Shown here in pieces: positions 35,388 to 46,102 of a stretch of DNA of 64,000 nt (position 1 is the stretch's first letter; each line of letters begins with the position of its first letter). The position numbers and the translations under genes were made by a program. The DNA is from Thiomicrorhabdus sp. Kp2. Lineage in GTDB: Bacteria > Pseudomonadota > Gammaproteobacteria > Thiomicrospirales > Thiomicrospiraceae. The stretch is from the NCBI RefSeq assembly GCF_000478585.1, contig NZ_ARWI01000001.1, positions 558,001 through 622,000 on the forward strand, written 5' to 3'. The notes under the pieces are model-generated. The model was not told the origin of the DNA, made no database searches, and saw only the letters and a list, made by a program, of their open reading frames with translations.

Positions 35388-36844
35388 TAATCGTTGCCCG
35401 CTTGCAAGGCTTTTACTAAACCTTTCGCTTTATGACGGGTTTCGGTTAATTCATTTTCGGCTTGAGAGTCGGCCACAATCCCAGCCCCCGCTCTAAATTG
35501 CACTGTGGGCTTATGGTCTTTTTCAAATTGAATCATAGTGCGAATCAAAATATTCAAATCTAGCGAACCGTCTAAATTGATATAACCTAAAGAACCCGTA
35601 TAAGCCTCTCTTGGCATCTGTTCTAACTCGGCGACAATTTCCATACAACGAATCTTAGGGCAACCCGTAATGGTACCTCCAGGAAACAAGGCATGAATGA
35701 TATCTAAGGGTGATAAACCGTCTTGAAGCCGACCTCTGACATTGGAAACAATATGATGCACATGTTCGTAAGTTTCTACTACCATTAGCTCGTTGACTTC
35801 TACCGAACCAGGTTGGCAAATACGACCTAAATCATTACGCTCTAAATCTATCAACATAATATGTTCAGCACGCTCTTTAGGATGTTCAATTAACTCGGTG
35901 ACAAGCGCCTTATCTGTTTCTACATCATCTCCACGTTTGCGTGTTCCTGCAATTGGACGAGTTTCTACCCAAGGCGCTTGGTATTTCACTAAACGTTCAG
36001 GCGATGAGCTAATAATCTGCCAGGCCTGGTTACCTTGGTTAGATTGTTGTGAGCCTGTTTCAAAATAAGCCAAAGCGGCAAAAGGGGCAGGATTCGATTT
36101 TCGTAAAGCTCGGTACACATCCAAGTAAGCCGTATTTTGTTCTAACTCAACTTGCCACTGACGAGACAAATTCACCTGAAAAACGTCACCAGCCAAAATA
36201 TATTCTTTTATCGCTTCAACACCCTGCAAATATTTCTGTTCAGGCTCTTCATGGCTATCAGTAACAACAACAGGTGAAGAATCATTCTCCAATAATAAAG
36301 CGTGAACAAAATCTTGTTCTACTTCTTGCAAACCAGCTTCAAACTGAGGCTCGGCTAACAAATACACGTTATTGGTTGAGTGTTCGAGAATAATCCCAAC
36401 AGGAATTCGAGTGAGGTTAGCCAAAGGAAACTGGGATTTTGGAAGATGTAAAACAGGTTCAACTACTTGAGCATAGTCATAACTAAAATAAGCAAACCAA
36501 CCACCAATAAACGGTAGGTTTTGGCTATTTTGAATATTGGGATTAATCTTAGAAAATTGAGTTTGAACCTGCTCAATAAAGGCTTGAGCATTTTCAGGCG
36601 AATCTAATTGAATGGATTCTTGCGGATAGGCCATTAACACATCAAATTCACCCAAACCACCTTTTGCCACACTTTCTAATAAAAACGGGTAGCGCAATGG
36701 GTTTAATTGATGTAATAAAGACAAATCAATCGATTGAATTTCCATTCCTACCAGGCCTGGTAAGTCTGAAAAGACAATCTTCTTGATAATAGGCGATTGA
36801 GAACCCAAAGAGGTGTCCGCCTGACTGTTAGCCGAAAAAGTCAT
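35387..36844 (-). CDS. pabB: Aminodeoxychorismate synthase component I
   Basis: 485 residues of the chorismate-binding fold. PIAGTRKRG and PGGTITGCPK identify PabB/TrpE-type enzymes; the neighbour pabC decides for PabB. It makes aminodeoxychorismate from chorismate with an amidotransferase partner not coded here. Two palindromes lie inside, one perfect near the N-terminus. Confidence 0.92.
   Translation of the reverse strand: MTFSANSQADTSLGSQSPIIKKIVFSDLPGLVGMEIQSIDLSLLHQLNPLRYPFLLESVAKGGLGEFDVLMAYPQESIQLDSPENAQAFIEQVQTQFSKINPNIQNSQNLPFIGGWFAYFSYDYAQVVEPVLHLPKSQFPLANLTRIPVGIILEHSTNNVYLLAEPQFEAGLQEVEQDFVHALLLENDSSPVVVTDSHEEPEQKYLQGVEAIKEYILAGDVFQVNLSRQWQVELEQNTAYLDVYRALRKSNPAPFAALAYFETGSQQSNQGNQAWQIISSSPERLVKYQAPWVETRPIAGTRKRGDDVETDKALVTELIEHPKERAEHIMLIDLERNDLGRICQPGSVEVNELMVVETYEHVHHIVSNVRGRLQDGLSPLDIIHALFPGGTITGCPKIRCMEIVAELEQMPREAYTGSLGYINLDGSLDLNILIRTMIQFEKDHKPTVQFRAGAGIVADSQAENELTETRHKAKGLVKALQAGND
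36019..36030. repeat. ACCAGGCCTGGT palindrome, 11/12, in pabB
   Basis: GCCAGGCCTGGT; read as N-Q-A-W on the minus strand. Confidence 0.8.
36750..36761. repeat. ACCAGGCCTGGT palindrome, perfect, in pabB
   Basis: Followed by AAG; read as L-P-G-L-V-G on the minus strand. Confidence 0.9.
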
Positions 36845-36953
36845 CTAATCTATAAACCGCTTAAATTCTGTATTCTTAAAAGGATACAGTTTACTTGAGT
36901 TTTAGACATTTTAAGCAACAAAATGTTGACTAAATTTAACGCAAAAATAGGTT

Positions 36954-38192
36954 TTATACTTTACCTAAAACCAAAGTTGCGTTAGTACCACCAAAACCGA
37001 AAGAGTTTGATAAGGCATAATCAATTTGTGCATCACGAGCGCCAGTAGCCACGTAATCTAAATCACAACCCTCTTCTGGATTTTCTAGGTTAATGGTTGG
37101 CGGAAGAATTTGATTTTTAATGGCTAAAGCTGTAAATACAGCTTCCATAGCCCCTGCCGCACCCAATGCGTGACCTGTCATAGATTTAGTTGAACTCATG
37201 GTTAGGTTATAAGCGTGGTCACCAAAGATTGTTTTAACGGCACTGGTTTCACAGACATCACCCGCTGGTGTTGATGTACCGTGCGCATTAATGTAATTGA
37301 TTTTAGTGGCATCTAATTTAGCATTATTGAGCGCGGTTGCCATGCAACGTCCAGCACCTTCACCGCCAGCTGCAGGTAAAGTCATATGATAAGCATCACC
37401 ACTCATACCAAAACCTAACACCTCGGCATAGATGGTTGCTCCACGTGCTTTGGCGTGTTCATACTCTTCAAGCACAACCGCTCCTGCGCCATCTGCAAGA
37501 ACAAAACCATCACGATCCTTATCCCAAGGGCGGCTTGCCGATTGTGGGTCATCATTACGTGTAGACAACGCACGCGCCGCTGCAAAACCTGCTAAGCCTA
37601 GCTCTGTGGTTGCGTATTCTGCACCACCTGCAACCATCACATCGACATCACCATATTGAATCATACGTGCAGAGTCACCAATTGAGTGTGTACCCGTTGC
37701 ACACGCTGTACCAATTGCCATATTAGGCCCTTTTAGGCCGAACATAATAGATAGGTTTCCAGAAATCATATTGATGATTGAGCTTGGAACAAAGAAGGGT
37801 GACACTTTTCTTGGACCACCCTTTAGCATGGCGTTGTGCTGAGTTTCAATTGAACCAATACCACCAATACCTGAGCCCATAGAAACACCAATTCGAGTTG
37901 CGTTTTCATCGGTAATTTCAAGACCAGAATCTTTGATTGCCTGTGCTCCAGCCGCAATTCCGTAATGAATAAAAGGGTCCATCTTTTTGGCTTCTTTAGG
38001 AGTAATGTATTGAGTTACATCAAACCCCTTTAATTCACCACCAAACTTTACTGAAAAAGCATCGGTATCAAACTTGGTTAGGTAATCAATACCACTTTTA
38101 CCAGCTAAAATATTTGACCAGTTTTCTTCAACATTTAACCCTACCGCTGAAAGAACCCCTAATCCTGTAATCACAACACGACGCTTAGACAA
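36954..38192 (-). CDS. fabF: 3-oxoacyl-[acyl-carrier-protein] synthase II
   Basis: 412 residues. The start is a TTG (38192) with AGAGGGTG upstream, and the protein begins [11 protein letters not shown] as the family does. Active-site Cys in [10 protein letters not shown], and the two His in [11 protein letters not shown] and TGHALGAAG. It elongates acyl chains in fatty acid synthesis. It follows acpP after an intervening terminator-like hairpin. Confidence 0.95.
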   Translation of the reverse strand: MSKRRVVITGLGVLSAVGLNVEENWSNILAGKSGIDYLTKFDTDAFSVKFGGELKGFDVTQYITPKEAKKMDPFIHYGIAAGAQAIKDSGLEITDENATRIGVSMGSGIGGIGSIETQHNAMLKGGPRKVSPFFVPSSIINMISGNLSIMFGLKGPNMAIGTACATGTHSIGDSARMIQYGDVDVMVAGGAEYATTELGLAGFAAARALSTRNDDPQSASRPWDKDRDGFVLADGAGAVVLEEYEHAKARGATIYAEVLGFGMSGDAYHMTLPAAGGEGAGRCMATALNNAKLDATKINYINAHGTSTPAGDVCETSAVKTIFGDHAYNLTMSSTKSMTGHALGAAGAMEAVFTALAIKNQILPPTINLENPEEGCDLDYVATGARDAQIDYALSNSFGFGGTNATLVLGKV

Positions 38193-38310
38193 AATAGCAC
38201 CCTCTTAGATATTACGAACTGCAAACCCATTTGATTTACATTTAAATTCATTTATTAACAACAGCCACACCGACTGTAATTCTGACTTAATTCAATACAC
38301 GAGTATTAAA

Positions 38311-38340
38311 TACAAAAAAAGCCGCTAAAAAACGGCTTTA
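38311..38340 (-). terminator. Terminator/attenuator between acpP and fabF
   Basis: Stem AAAGCCG/CGGCTTT (38318-38324 with 38333-38339), followed on the minus strand by a T run. Such a hairpin behind acpP lowers expression of fabF relative to the abundant carrier protein. Confidence 0.75.
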
Positions 38341-38382
38341 TGAAGTACCTGACTGGTTCACAGTCATCTACTTGTCACTAAC

Positions 38383-38616
38383 TTATAGGTTAGCTTCTAC
38401 GTATGAAGTAGCTTGTGCTAGAGTAGAAATTTTCTCTGCTTCTTCATCAGGAATTTCGCAATCAAACTCTTCTTCTAGAGCCATTACTAATTCAACTGTA
38501 TCTAAAGAATCCGCACCTAAGTCATCTACAAAAGAAGCATCAGCTGTTACTTGATCTTCTTCTACACCTAATTGCTCAACTACGATTTTCTTTACGCGTT
38601 CTTCGATACTGCTCAT
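38383..38616 (-). CDS. acpP: Acyl carrier protein
   Basis: 77 residues from the ATG at 38616 ([12 protein letters not shown]), with GGAG upstream; the extended frame is not needed. The phosphopantetheine site is Ser37 in GADSLDTVE. It is strongly acidic and carries acyl chains for the fab enzymes on both sides. Confidence 0.97.
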   Translation of the reverse strand: MSSIEERVKKIVVEQLGVEEDQVTADASFVDDLGADSLDTVELVMALEEEFDCEIPDEEAEKISTLAQATSYVEANL

Positions 38617-38782
38617 GGAATTCTCCAATTTGTTTTTATGATAAAAATGAATGTTTTAAATTTGAACGTATTTTCCTCTTATCTTGTAAGATTTTCAAGC
38701 ATTTAATGTATTTTTGCTTGATTTCTATCACGCTCAAATTTTTAAAAATAAATAACCTTATGATTTATAAACCTTTTGGGGT

Positions 38783-39523
38783 TTAAACCATATACATACC
38801 ACCATTCACATTCAGCGTCTGACCAGTAATATATGAACCACCATCACCCGCCAAGAACGTGACAGCACGGGCAATATCTTCAGGCTGACCAAGACTTTGT
38901 AATGGAATTTGTGTGGTTAATGCGGCTCTTTGCTCTTCTGGAAGCGCCTTAGTCATATCGGTATCAATAAAACCTGGAGCAATCGTATTAACCGTAATAT
39001 TACGCGCACCCACTTCACGCGCCAATGACTTACTGAAGCCGATAATACCAGCTTTTGCCGCCGCATAATTTGTTTGACCAGCATTACCCATTACGCCTAC
39101 TACAGAAGCGATATTGATAATACGTCCGCCTTTGGCTTTCATCATGCCTCTCAAGCACGCTTTACTCATGCGGAAAACGGAACTTAAATTGGTTTGAATG
39201 ATATCGTCCCACTCTTCATCTTTCATACGCATCAATAGGTTGTCACGAGTGATACCTGCGTTATTCACTAAAATCGTTGGTACACCAAATTCTTTAGAGA
39301 CTTCAGCAAGTACCTCTGTAATAGCCTCGCCATTGGTCACATTCAAACACTTACCTGAACCTTGAGCACCTGCCTCAGCTAGATAGGCTGAAATGGCTTC
39401 AGCACCACTTTCAGACGTTGCAGTACCAATAACGGTTGCACCATGTGCGGCCAAATCCAACGCGATAGCCTTACCGATACCACGGCTTGCACCTGTTACA
39501 AAAGCTACTTTTCCTGTTAACAT
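38783..39523 (-). CDS. fabG: 3-oxoacyl-[acyl-carrier-protein] reductase
   Basis: 246 residues from the ATG at 39523 (MLTGKVAFVTGAS), with AAGGTGG upstream. Rossmann turn TGASRGIG, NNAG and the catalytic YAAAK are present, ending YITGQTLNVNGGMYMV as typical FabG. NADPH-dependent reduction step of fatty acid synthesis. Confidence 0.96.
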   Translation of the reverse strand: MLTGKVAFVTGASRGIGKAIALDLAAHGATVIGTATSESGAEAISAYLAEAGAQGSGKCLNVTNGEAITEVLAEVSKEFGVPTILVNNAGITRDNLLMRMKDEEWDDIIQTNLSSVFRMSKACLRGMMKAKGGRIINIASVVGVMGNAGQTNYAAAKAGIIGFSKSLAREVGARNITVNTIAPGFIDTDMTKALPEEQRAALTTQIPLQSLGQPEDIARAVTFLAGDGGSYITGQTLNVNGGMYMV

Positions 39524-39611
39524 TTTTTCCACCTTGTGTTTTGCGTGCTTTCGTTAAAAAGCGAATGAAAAACTTTTACAAATACGAATGAAAGACATTC
39601 TATAAAGTTGT

Positions 39612-40535
39612 TTAAAAACTTGCTAGTGCTTTTTCTAGCGAAGCATTATCAAAAACGGCTTGCATACCCATCTTACGGTCAATACGACGATTTAATCCCA
39701 TCAACACTTTACCAGGCCCTAACTCATATAAGGCTTCAACACCTTGAGCCTTCATGGCATTAACCGTTTCAACCCATTGAACTGGGCAATACAATTGCTG
39801 AACTAATAACTCTTTAATCTCTTCAGGGTTTTGAGCCTGACTAAAATTCACGTTGTGTAAAACAGGCACAGAAGGCATAACAATATCCATATCAGCCAAC
39901 TTTTCTGCCAATTGCTCTGCCGCTGGCTTCATTAACGAACAATGAGATGGCACACTAACTGGAAGTGGAACGACTCGAGAAGCGCCTGCTTCTGTCGCTA
40001 ACGCCATAGCCGCTTCAACTGCTTCTTTGTTACCAGCAATAACTACCTGGCCTGGTGAATTAAAGTTTACTGCTTCAACCACACCTTCGGCTTGTTCACA
40101 GACCGCAACCACTTGTGCATCTTCTAAACCTAAAACCGCTGCCATCGCGCCTTGCCCTGCTGGAACGGCTGACTGCATTAATTGCCCACGAAGCGCTACT
40201 AATGAAACTCCTTGTGCTAAAGACATCGCACCACTTGCAACAAGTGCAGTGTACTCACCCAAAGAATGACCCGCCATAAATGCAGGAGCGACTTCTTTTT
40301 GTGAAGTTAATGTACGATAAACTGCAATACCAGAAGCCAACATCGCTGGTTGAGTAACATCTGTTTGATTTAACTTACCATCAGCATCATTTTGAATAAC
40401 ATCCCAAAGATCATAGCCTAAGGCTTCAGAGGCTTCAGAAAATACTTCTTGAACTTGAGAGTGAGATTCCGCTAATTCAGCAAGCATGCCCACTGACTGG
40501 GAACCTTGACCTGGGAAAACGAATGCATATGACAT
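39612..40535 (-). CDS. fabD: Malonyl-CoA:ACP transacylase
   Basis: 307 residues from the ATG at 40535 (MSYAFVFPGQGSQ), with AGGAA upstream. The nucleophile is in GHSLGEYTAL, and the catalytic His in VPSHCSLM. It loads malonyl onto ACP. A variant palindrome (ACCTGGCCTGGT) lies inside. Confidence 0.95.
   Translation of the reverse strand: MSYAFVFPGQGSQSVGMLAELAESHSQVQEVFSEASEALGYDLWDVIQNDADGKLNQTDVTQPAMLASGIAVYRTLTSQKEVAPAFMAGHSLGEYTALVASGAMSLAQGVSLVALRGQLMQSAVPAGQGAMAAVLGLEDAQVVAVCEQAEGVVEAVNFNSPGQVVIAGNKEAVEAAMALATEAGASRVVPLPVSVPSHCSLMKPAAEQLAEKLADMDIVMPSVPVLHNVNFSQAQNPEEIKELLVQQLYCPVQWVETVNAMKAQGVEALYELGPGKVLMGLNRRIDRKMGMQAVFDNASLEKALASF
40045..40056. repeat. ACCAGGCCTGGT palindrome, 11/12, in fabD
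   Basis: ACCTGGCCTGGT followed by GAA. The mismatch breaks the central AGGCCT; read as S-P-G-Q-V on the minus strand, so Gln replaces the usual Leu. Confidence 0.7.
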
Positions 40536-40611
40536 ATATTTTAAATTCCTATAACTTTTAACACTTGGCAAAATAGAACAATAGCGTCTATCTATTCCAC
40601 AGGGTGTGCAC

Positions 40612-41589
40612 TTAATATTTTATAAGTGCTGAACCCCATGTAAATCCGCCACCAAAGGCTTCTAATAATAAGGTTTGACCACGCTGGATACGTCCGTCCC
40701 TAACCGCTTCATCTAAAGCTAATGGCACAGAGGCACTTGAGGTATTGGCATGCTTATGAACAGTCACAACCGTTTGCTCATCTGTAAGCTTTAACTTCTT
40801 AGCCGTACCTTTAATAATTCTTAAATTTGCCTGATGAGGAACCAACCAATCAATATCTTCTTTTTGCATATTATTGGCATCTAAAGTCTCTTTAGCGATG
40901 CGGCTTAAAGTATTTACCGCCATCTTAAATACTTCATTGCCTTTCATCTGCATCGAACGCTCTGCAATGGCATCGGTAGTCGGTAGCTTAGACGGGCCTG
41001 AAGGCACATGAAGTAGCTCATCATACTGACCATCTGCATGAATATGAGTAGATAAAATACCTGGTTCTGATGAAGCTTCTAAAATGACCGCACCTGCACC
41101 ATCACCAAACAACACACAGGTATTACGATCCGTCCAATCGGTGATACGTGATAAGGTTTCGGCGCCTACGACCAAAGCTCTTTTGGCCATACCTGTTTTC
41201 ACAAACTGATCTGCAACACTTAATGCATAGACAAAACCTGAACAAACCGCTTGAACATCAAAAGCTGGACAACCGTGAATATTAAGACGCGCCTGTAAAA
41301 GACAAGCGGTGCTAGGGAATATTTTGTCTGGTGTGGTAGTGGCAACTACAATTAAATCAATTGTATTGGCATCGATTCCTGCCATTTCAATCGCATGTAA
41401 GGACGCCTGTTCAGACAAGTCACAAGTTGTTTGACCCTCTGCTGCGATATGACGCTGTTGAATACCTGTTCTCTCGCGAATCCATTCATCACTGGTTTCA
41501 ACCATGGTTTCAAGGTCAGCATTTGTTAGAATTTTTTCTGGTAGGTAGCCGCCCGTACCAATAATACGGCTGTATATTTTTTGATTCAT
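40612..41589 (-). CDS. fabH: 3-oxoacyl-[acyl-carrier-protein] synthase III
   Basis: 325 residues. Catalytic Cys in [10 protein letters not shown], His in VPHQANLRI and Asn in [12 protein letters not shown]. It starts chain synthesis by condensing acetyl-CoA with malonyl-ACP. Gap of 115 bases from plsX. Confidence 0.96.
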   Translation of the reverse strand: MNQKIYSRIIGTGGYLPEKILTNADLETMVETSDEWIRERTGIQQRHIAAEGQTTCDLSEQASLHAIEMAGIDANTIDLIVVATTTPDKIFPSTACLLQARLNIHGCPAFDVQAVCSGFVYALSVADQFVKTGMAKRALVVGAETLSRITDWTDRNTCVLFGDGAGAVILEASSEPGILSTHIHADGQYDELLHVPSGPSKLPTTDAIAERSMQMKGNEVFKMAVNTLSRIAKETLDANNMQKEDIDWLVPHQANLRIIKGTAKKLKLTDEQTVVTVHKHANTSSASVPLALDEAVRDGRIQRGQTLLLEAFGGGFTWGSALIKY

Positions 41590-41704
41590 ATTTTTATTAT
41601 CTGCTTAAACAGTCAACGTAACTGCCCACAATACAACAAAAGACAGGAGTAAGTCACCAAAATTTAAAAAAACTGATTGGTAAACTTAACACGCTGTCTT
41701 TTGT

Positions 41705-42739
41705 TTAAGCATTAGGCTCAGAATTATCAGTCTGTTGCTTCAATAGACTTGAAACCTCAGCTGAAATAAGCTGTGGAACGTTTTTGATTACTTCTAAACG
41801 CGCTTCGGTAATTGCGTGAAAGAATGAAAACTGATCCGCTCCACCATGACTTTTAATCACAATCTTACGAAGTCCTAATAATGATGCACCATTATATCTT
41901 CGAGGATCAACCTTGCTTTTGAATGACTTCAAAACTGGGTAAGCAAGAACAGCAACAAACTTAGTAAGTAAGTTTTTAGTAAATGCCTCTTTTAAGTAAA
42001 AAGAGATCATTTTTGCTACACCCTCGCTTGCCTTTAATGCAATATTTCCATCAAAGCCATCACAAGCCACCACATCCGTATCACCTTTATAAATGTCATC
42101 ACCCTCTACATAACCAATATAGTTAATAGACGTCGCATTTAATAAGTGATGCGCATCTTTAATACGCTGATGACCTTTAATTTCCTCTTCACCAATATTC
42201 AATAAGCCGACACGTGGATGTGGATTATCATCAACCGCTTGAGTTAACACAGACCCCATTAAGGCAAACTGCATTAAATTTTCACCCGTACAACCGACGT
42301 TAGCGCCTAAATCTAAGACATGAACATGCCCTTTCATGGTTGGCATAGAGGTACAGATAGCAGGACGATCGATCCCAGGAATCGTTTTAAGAACAAATTT
42401 GGCAACCGCCATTAAAGCACCCGTATTACCCGCACTTACACAAGCATCAGCCACATCATCTTTAACTAAATTTAAGGCGATACGCATCGAAGATTGACGT
42501 TTATTTCTTAGAGCTTTGGAAGGTAAATCATCCATTTCAACCACTTGATCAGCATGTTGAACGGTAATGCGTGAAGCATCATATTGGTGTTTTGCAAGTT
42601 CAGTCTCAATCAGAGATTGTTGACCAACTAAAACGATTTGAATATCAGAATATGCATTGAGAGCATCTATTGAAGCAGGGACGGTAACGGTTAAACCGTG
42701 ATCACCGCCCATTGCATCAATGGCAATAGTAATAGCCAA
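41705..42739 (-). CDS. plsX: Phosphate acyltransferase
   Basis: 344 residues starting at TTG (42739) with AAGGCG upstream; begins AITIAIDAMGGDHG, the family start. It makes acyl-phosphate for phospholipid synthesis. It lies 6 bases after rpmF, the conserved rpmF-plsX-fabH order. Confidence 0.94.
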   Translation of the reverse strand: MAITIAIDAMGGDHGLTVTVPASIDALNAYSDIQIVLVGQQSLIETELAKHQYDASRITVQHADQVVEMDDLPSKALRNKRQSSMRIALNLVKDDVADACVSAGNTGALMAVAKFVLKTIPGIDRPAICTSMPTMKGHVHVLDLGANVGCTGENLMQFALMGSVLTQAVDDNPHPRVGLLNIGEEEIKGHQRIKDAHHLLNATSINYIGYVEGDDIYKGDTDVVACDGFDGNIALKASEGVAKMISFYLKEAFTKNLLTKFVAVLAYPVLKSFKSKVDPRRYNGASLLGLRKIVIKSHGGADQFSFFHAITEARLEVIKNVPQLISAEVSSLLKQQTDNSEPNA

Positions 42740-42745
42740 GATAAA

Positions 42746-42922
42746 TTACGCCTTATCTTGAACTACTTTTTTACCTTTGTAGTAACCGTCTGCAGTCACA
42801 TGATGACGACGGTGAACTTCACCAGTAGTCTCATCTACAGTTAACGTAGGTGCACCAAGTGCATCATGTGAACGACGCATACCACGTCTTGAAGGTGTTT
42901 TACGACTTTTTTGAACTGCCAT
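42746..42922 (-). CDS. rpmF: 50S ribosomal protein L32
   Basis: 58 residues: starts [20 protein letters not shown] and ends [10 protein letters not shown]. This is the standard bacterial L32, without the zinc-binding cysteines. Located between yceD (30 bases upstream) and plsX. Confidence 0.95.
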   Translation of the reverse strand: MAVQKSRKTPSRRGMRRSHDALGAPTLTVDETTGEVHRRHHVTADGYYKGKKVVQDKA

Positions 42923-42952
42923 GGCAATCTCCTAAGTTTATAATCTATAAAT

Positions 42953-43489
42953 CTATTTTTTTAACTCTTGCAACATTGCAAAAGGATTCGGCTTTTGGGT
43001 GTCATTATTCATGTCACCCTGCTGATTTTCAGCATCTGTTTTATCTGAAGCGCCTTCAAACTCAGGAGCAGAACGACTATCATCAACAGGAGCCAATGGC
43101 ACTGACAACAACAATTCATCTTCAACCAACTCAAACAATGAAATTTTTTCATCATCAAGCTCGTACACTTCAACATCTGCAGGTAAATCTTGTGTTAACG
43201 CCAGCGTTTCTGCAAACACACCTTTAACTTCAGTGGCTACAGGCAAGTCAAATGATTCCAAAGAACGCTGACATTGCAAATTCAAACTGGTTTCTACTTT
43301 CATGGTAAAGGCAGGAAACCTTAGCACTTTATCATAAAAGAAATCTATCTGAACGTCGACCTCACGATCGGCTTCAATAACCACTTCAACCAAGCGTTTT
43401 AAACGGCTTTGATTGACTCGCCCAGCAAATCGTTTATTATGATTTACCGCGTAAATAGGGTCAATGAATTCAGGTAGCTTATTAAACAT
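42953..43489 (-). CDS. yceD: YceD/DUF177 family protein
   Basis: 178 residues, acidic. It matches DUF177 (LQCQRSLESFDLPV, then the acidic LLSVPLAPV segment), the protein coded before rpmF in most bacteria and implicated in 23S rRNA accumulation. Ends in a variable tail (DKTDAENQQGD). Confidence 0.88.
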   Translation of the reverse strand: MFNKLPEFIDPIYAVNHNKRFAGRVNQSRLKRLVEVVIEADREVDVQIDFFYDKVLRFPAFTMKVETSLNLQCQRSLESFDLPVATEVKGVFAETLALTQDLPADVEVYELDDEKISLFELVEDELLLSVPLAPVDDSRSAPEFEGASDKTDAENQQGDMNNDTQKPNPFAMLQELKK

Positions 43490-43694
43490 AGGCGCGAATC
43501 ATACTCGCACAACTTTAAGAAGTCAAAAAAAACTCTCTAAAAACTCTAAAAAACTGGATATTTTTTATATGCTTAGGCAAGCTAGAAATGATTCATTACG
43601 ATTTCAAGGCTAACTGCGTGAACTATCACAGTAAATCAACCTATTAACCATGACAATACACCGTTATCAATAAACCAAAAAACTGAGTTAAAAC

Positions 43695-44324
43695 ATGAGT
43701 ATAAATAAAAACATTGACCTTCAAATCAAAACCCTACCTCAAATTATTCTTGGCTCAACCTCACCCTTTAGAAAACTACTGCTAGATAAACTGAACATTC
43801 CTTTTACTCAAGATGCACCAGAAATTGATGAAACCCCATTGCTTAACGAAAAGCCAAAAGAGATGGTTTTAAGACTTGCTCTTAAAAAAGCCAAGGTATT
43901 TACTGAAAAGTATCCAGAACACATCATTATCACCTCTGACCAATGCGCGGTATTTAATGACAAACCTATTGGCAAACCTCACACCTTAGACAATGCCATA
44001 AAACAACTACAGCAGTTTAGCGATAATGCTATTACTTTTTATACAGGCCTGGTAGTAAGCAACACTCAAACAGGTGATTTCTTCCAATATACAGATACAA
44101 CAACCGTTCACTTTAGAAAACTTTCTAATAGTGTGATTCAAAACTATCTTGAAATAGAACAACCATTAAACTGCGCTGGAAGCTTTAAATCCGAAGGACT
44201 TGGCATCACCCTGTTTAAACAGATTGATAGCAGAGACCCTAATGCATTAATTGGTTTGCCACTTATCGCACTGACAGATATTTTTTACGAGATGGGTTTT
44301 GAATTACCATTAAAAAGAGTATAA
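43695..44324 (+). CDS. Maf-like nucleoside triphosphate pyrophosphatase
   Basis: 209 residues. GSTSPFRKLLL near the N-terminus and SDQCAVF and GKP in the middle are Maf motifs; the spacing suggests the YceF (m7GTP-type) subfamily. It removes modified nucleotides from the pool. Stands alone, divergent from yceD. Confidence 0.88.
   Translation: MSINKNIDLQIKTLPQIILGSTSPFRKLLLDKLNIPFTQDAPEIDETPLLNEKPKEMVLRLALKKAKVFTEKYPEHIIITSDQCAVFNDKPIGKPHTLDNAIKQLQQFSDNAITFYTGLVVSNTQTGDFFQYTDTTTVHFRKLSNSVIQNYLEIEQPLNCAGSFKSEGLGITLFKQIDSRDPNALIGLPLIALTDIFYEMGFELPLKRV
44042..44053. repeat. Palindrome relative, 10/12, in maf-like gene
   Basis: TACAGGCCTGGT followed by AGT; read as T-G-L-V. Confidence 0.5.
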
Positions 44325-44368
44325 CCAATCCATACTCTAAACCCGTTAACACTACTCAAAACAGAGTT

Positions 44369-44380
44369 ACCAGGCCTCCC
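44369..44380. repeat. Palindrome relative, 9/12, between convergent maf-like and HAD genes
   Basis: ACCAGGCCTCCC; the left half is intact and the right arm lost, as if a decayed copy. Confidence 0.45.
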
Positions 44381-44429
44381 CTCTGCTTAGGAAAGAATAG
44401 AAGCTTATAAATAGAGCTGAAACACCCTA

Positions 44430-45095
44430 TTAAATATGATTCATTAACCACATATTTAACTCATTAAGAGAATCTAACGTTGTCACTGGGTTAAACTCAT
44501 TAAGCACTTCAGTTTGGTGAACACCATGACTAAGGGCAACCCTATCCATATTAATGTTTTGCGCCATCTCCATATCAAAGGTAGTATCGCCAATCATCAC
44601 AGCTTCTTCGGCCGTTAGATGAAACTCTTCTAAAATTTGAGTTAACATTAACGGGTCCGGCTTAGAAGCAGATTCAACAGGAGTGCGCGTCATATCAAAA
44701 TAAACGCCAAAACCTGTTTCAGCCAAAACAGCCGTTAAACCTTTACGACTCTTGCCTGTTGCAATCGCCAATTTTACACCTTGCTGCTTTAAATTAAGTA
44801 ACAAAGCTTCTGCACCATCAAAAGGCACCATTTCCACATTACTCTCTTCTAAAAAGCACTGTGTATAAGCTTCAGACATGGCAACCACCTTAGATTGCTC
44901 CAAATCGGGGTATAAACCTAAAATGGCATTCTCCAAACTTAAACCAATAATTTGTTTTGACTCATCATAAGACAAGACTGGCAAACCACACTCTCTAGCC
45001 GCCGTTTGAATTGCATCGACAATCCTAGCTTCAGAGTTCATTAAGGTACCATCCCAATCAAAAATAACCGCTTTGTACTGTTTTGTGTCTTGCAT
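44430..45095 (-). CDS. HAD-family hydrolase, phosphoglycolate phosphatase-like
   Basis: 221 residues. Motif 1 is DWDGTLMNSE, motif 2 ATGKSR, and motif 4 IGDTTFDME. Sugar-phosphate or nucleotide phosphatases have this form. It lies 62 bases after rluC, a pairing seen in Pseudomonas and relatives. Confidence 0.88.
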   Translation of the reverse strand: MQDTKQYKAVIFDWDGTLMNSEARIVDAIQTAARECGLPVLSYDESKQIIGLSLENAILGLYPDLEQSKVVAMSEAYTQCFLEESNVEMVPFDGAEALLLNLKQQGVKLAIATGKSRKGLTAVLAETGFGVYFDMTRTPVESASKPDPLMLTQILEEFHLTAEEAVMIGDTTFDMEMAQNINMDRVALSHGVHQTEVLNEFNPVTTLDSLNELNMWLMNHI

Positions 45096-45157
45096 GATTT
45101 ATCCGTTTTATATTGAATCTTTATAAATTTTTATTGAATCACTACTTTTTTGAAAAA

Positions 45158-46102
45158 CTACTGAATCGTTAAAATATCAATAATTTTAATAAAGTCTGGC
45201 CACAGTGGCGCTTCAAACAACATCTTTTCCTCTGTTACAGGGTGGGTAAAGCCTAAAAATTGAGCATGTAACGCCAGACGCTTCATCCCCAATGGACGAT
45301 ATTTTTTATTCACCTCTCTATCACCATACTTATCGTCGCCCATCAAAGCACAACCTTGTGATAATGCATGCACCCTGATTTGATGTGTTCTTCCTGTTTT
45401 CAGTTTTACCGAGACTAAATCAGCCCCCTTCAGATGTTGCTCTACTTTGAAATAACTAATGGCTTGCTTACCATCTTGCGCCACTTTTACATGCCAACCA
45501 TCATCAGACAGGTGGTCTTTGCGTAAGGGTAAATCAATCTTTTGCTTATTCTTTGGCCATAACCCCATTACGATTGCCAAGTAACGTTTATCAAATTGAT
45601 CCGCACGGATTTGTGCATGTAGATTTTTTAAAACAGAGGCTTTTTTGGCAATCAATAAACAACCCGAGGTATCTCTATCAATTCGATGCACCAACTCTAA
45701 ACGTTTGGCCAAAGGGCGAAGCACTCTAACAACCTCAATTAACCCCCAGTTAATTCCGCCACCGCCATGAACTGCAACACCAGAAGGTTTATTCACAACC
45801 ATTAAATCGTTATCCTCATAAAGAATACTCTCTTCGATACGCTTTAATTGCGCAACAGGAATATCCGAATCTAACAATTCAACCTTTTCAGGCACTTTAA
45901 CAGGAGGAATACGAACCACATCACCCGCCTCCAAACGAGTAGATGCTTTAGCACGCCCTTTATTAACTCGCACCTCTCCTTTACGAATAATTCGATAAAT
46001 CAGAGTCTTAGGCGCTTTGCGAAGGTGGCGCATTAAAAAATTATCTAAACGCTGACCCGCATCCTCGGTTCCTACATCAACTAACTGTACTTTTGCACTC
46101 AT
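45158..46102 (-). CDS. rluC: 23S rRNA pseudouridine synthase RluC
   Basis: 314 residues from the ATG at 46102 (MSAKVQLVDVG); a GTG 15 bases upstream is the alternative and neither has a strong ribosome site. An S4 domain (about 15-80) precedes the RluA-type catalytic domain with HRIDRDTSG. Divergence from rne supports RluC (positions 955, 2504, 2580 of 23S rRNA in E. coli). Confidence 0.92.
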   Translation of the reverse strand: MSAKVQLVDVGTEDAGQRLDNFLMRHLRKAPKTLIYRIIRKGEVRVNKGRAKASTRLEAGDVVRIPPVKVPEKVELLDSDIPVAQLKRIEESILYEDNDLMVVNKPSGVAVHGGGGINWGLIEVVRVLRPLAKRLELVHRIDRDTSGCLLIAKKASVLKNLHAQIRADQFDKRYLAIVMGLWPKNKQKIDLPLRKDHLSDDGWHVKVAQDGKQAISYFKVEQHLKGADLVSVKLKTGRTHQIRVHALSQGCALMGDDKYGDREVNKKYRPLGMKRLALHAQFLGFTHPVTEEKMLFEAPLWPDFIKIIDILTIQ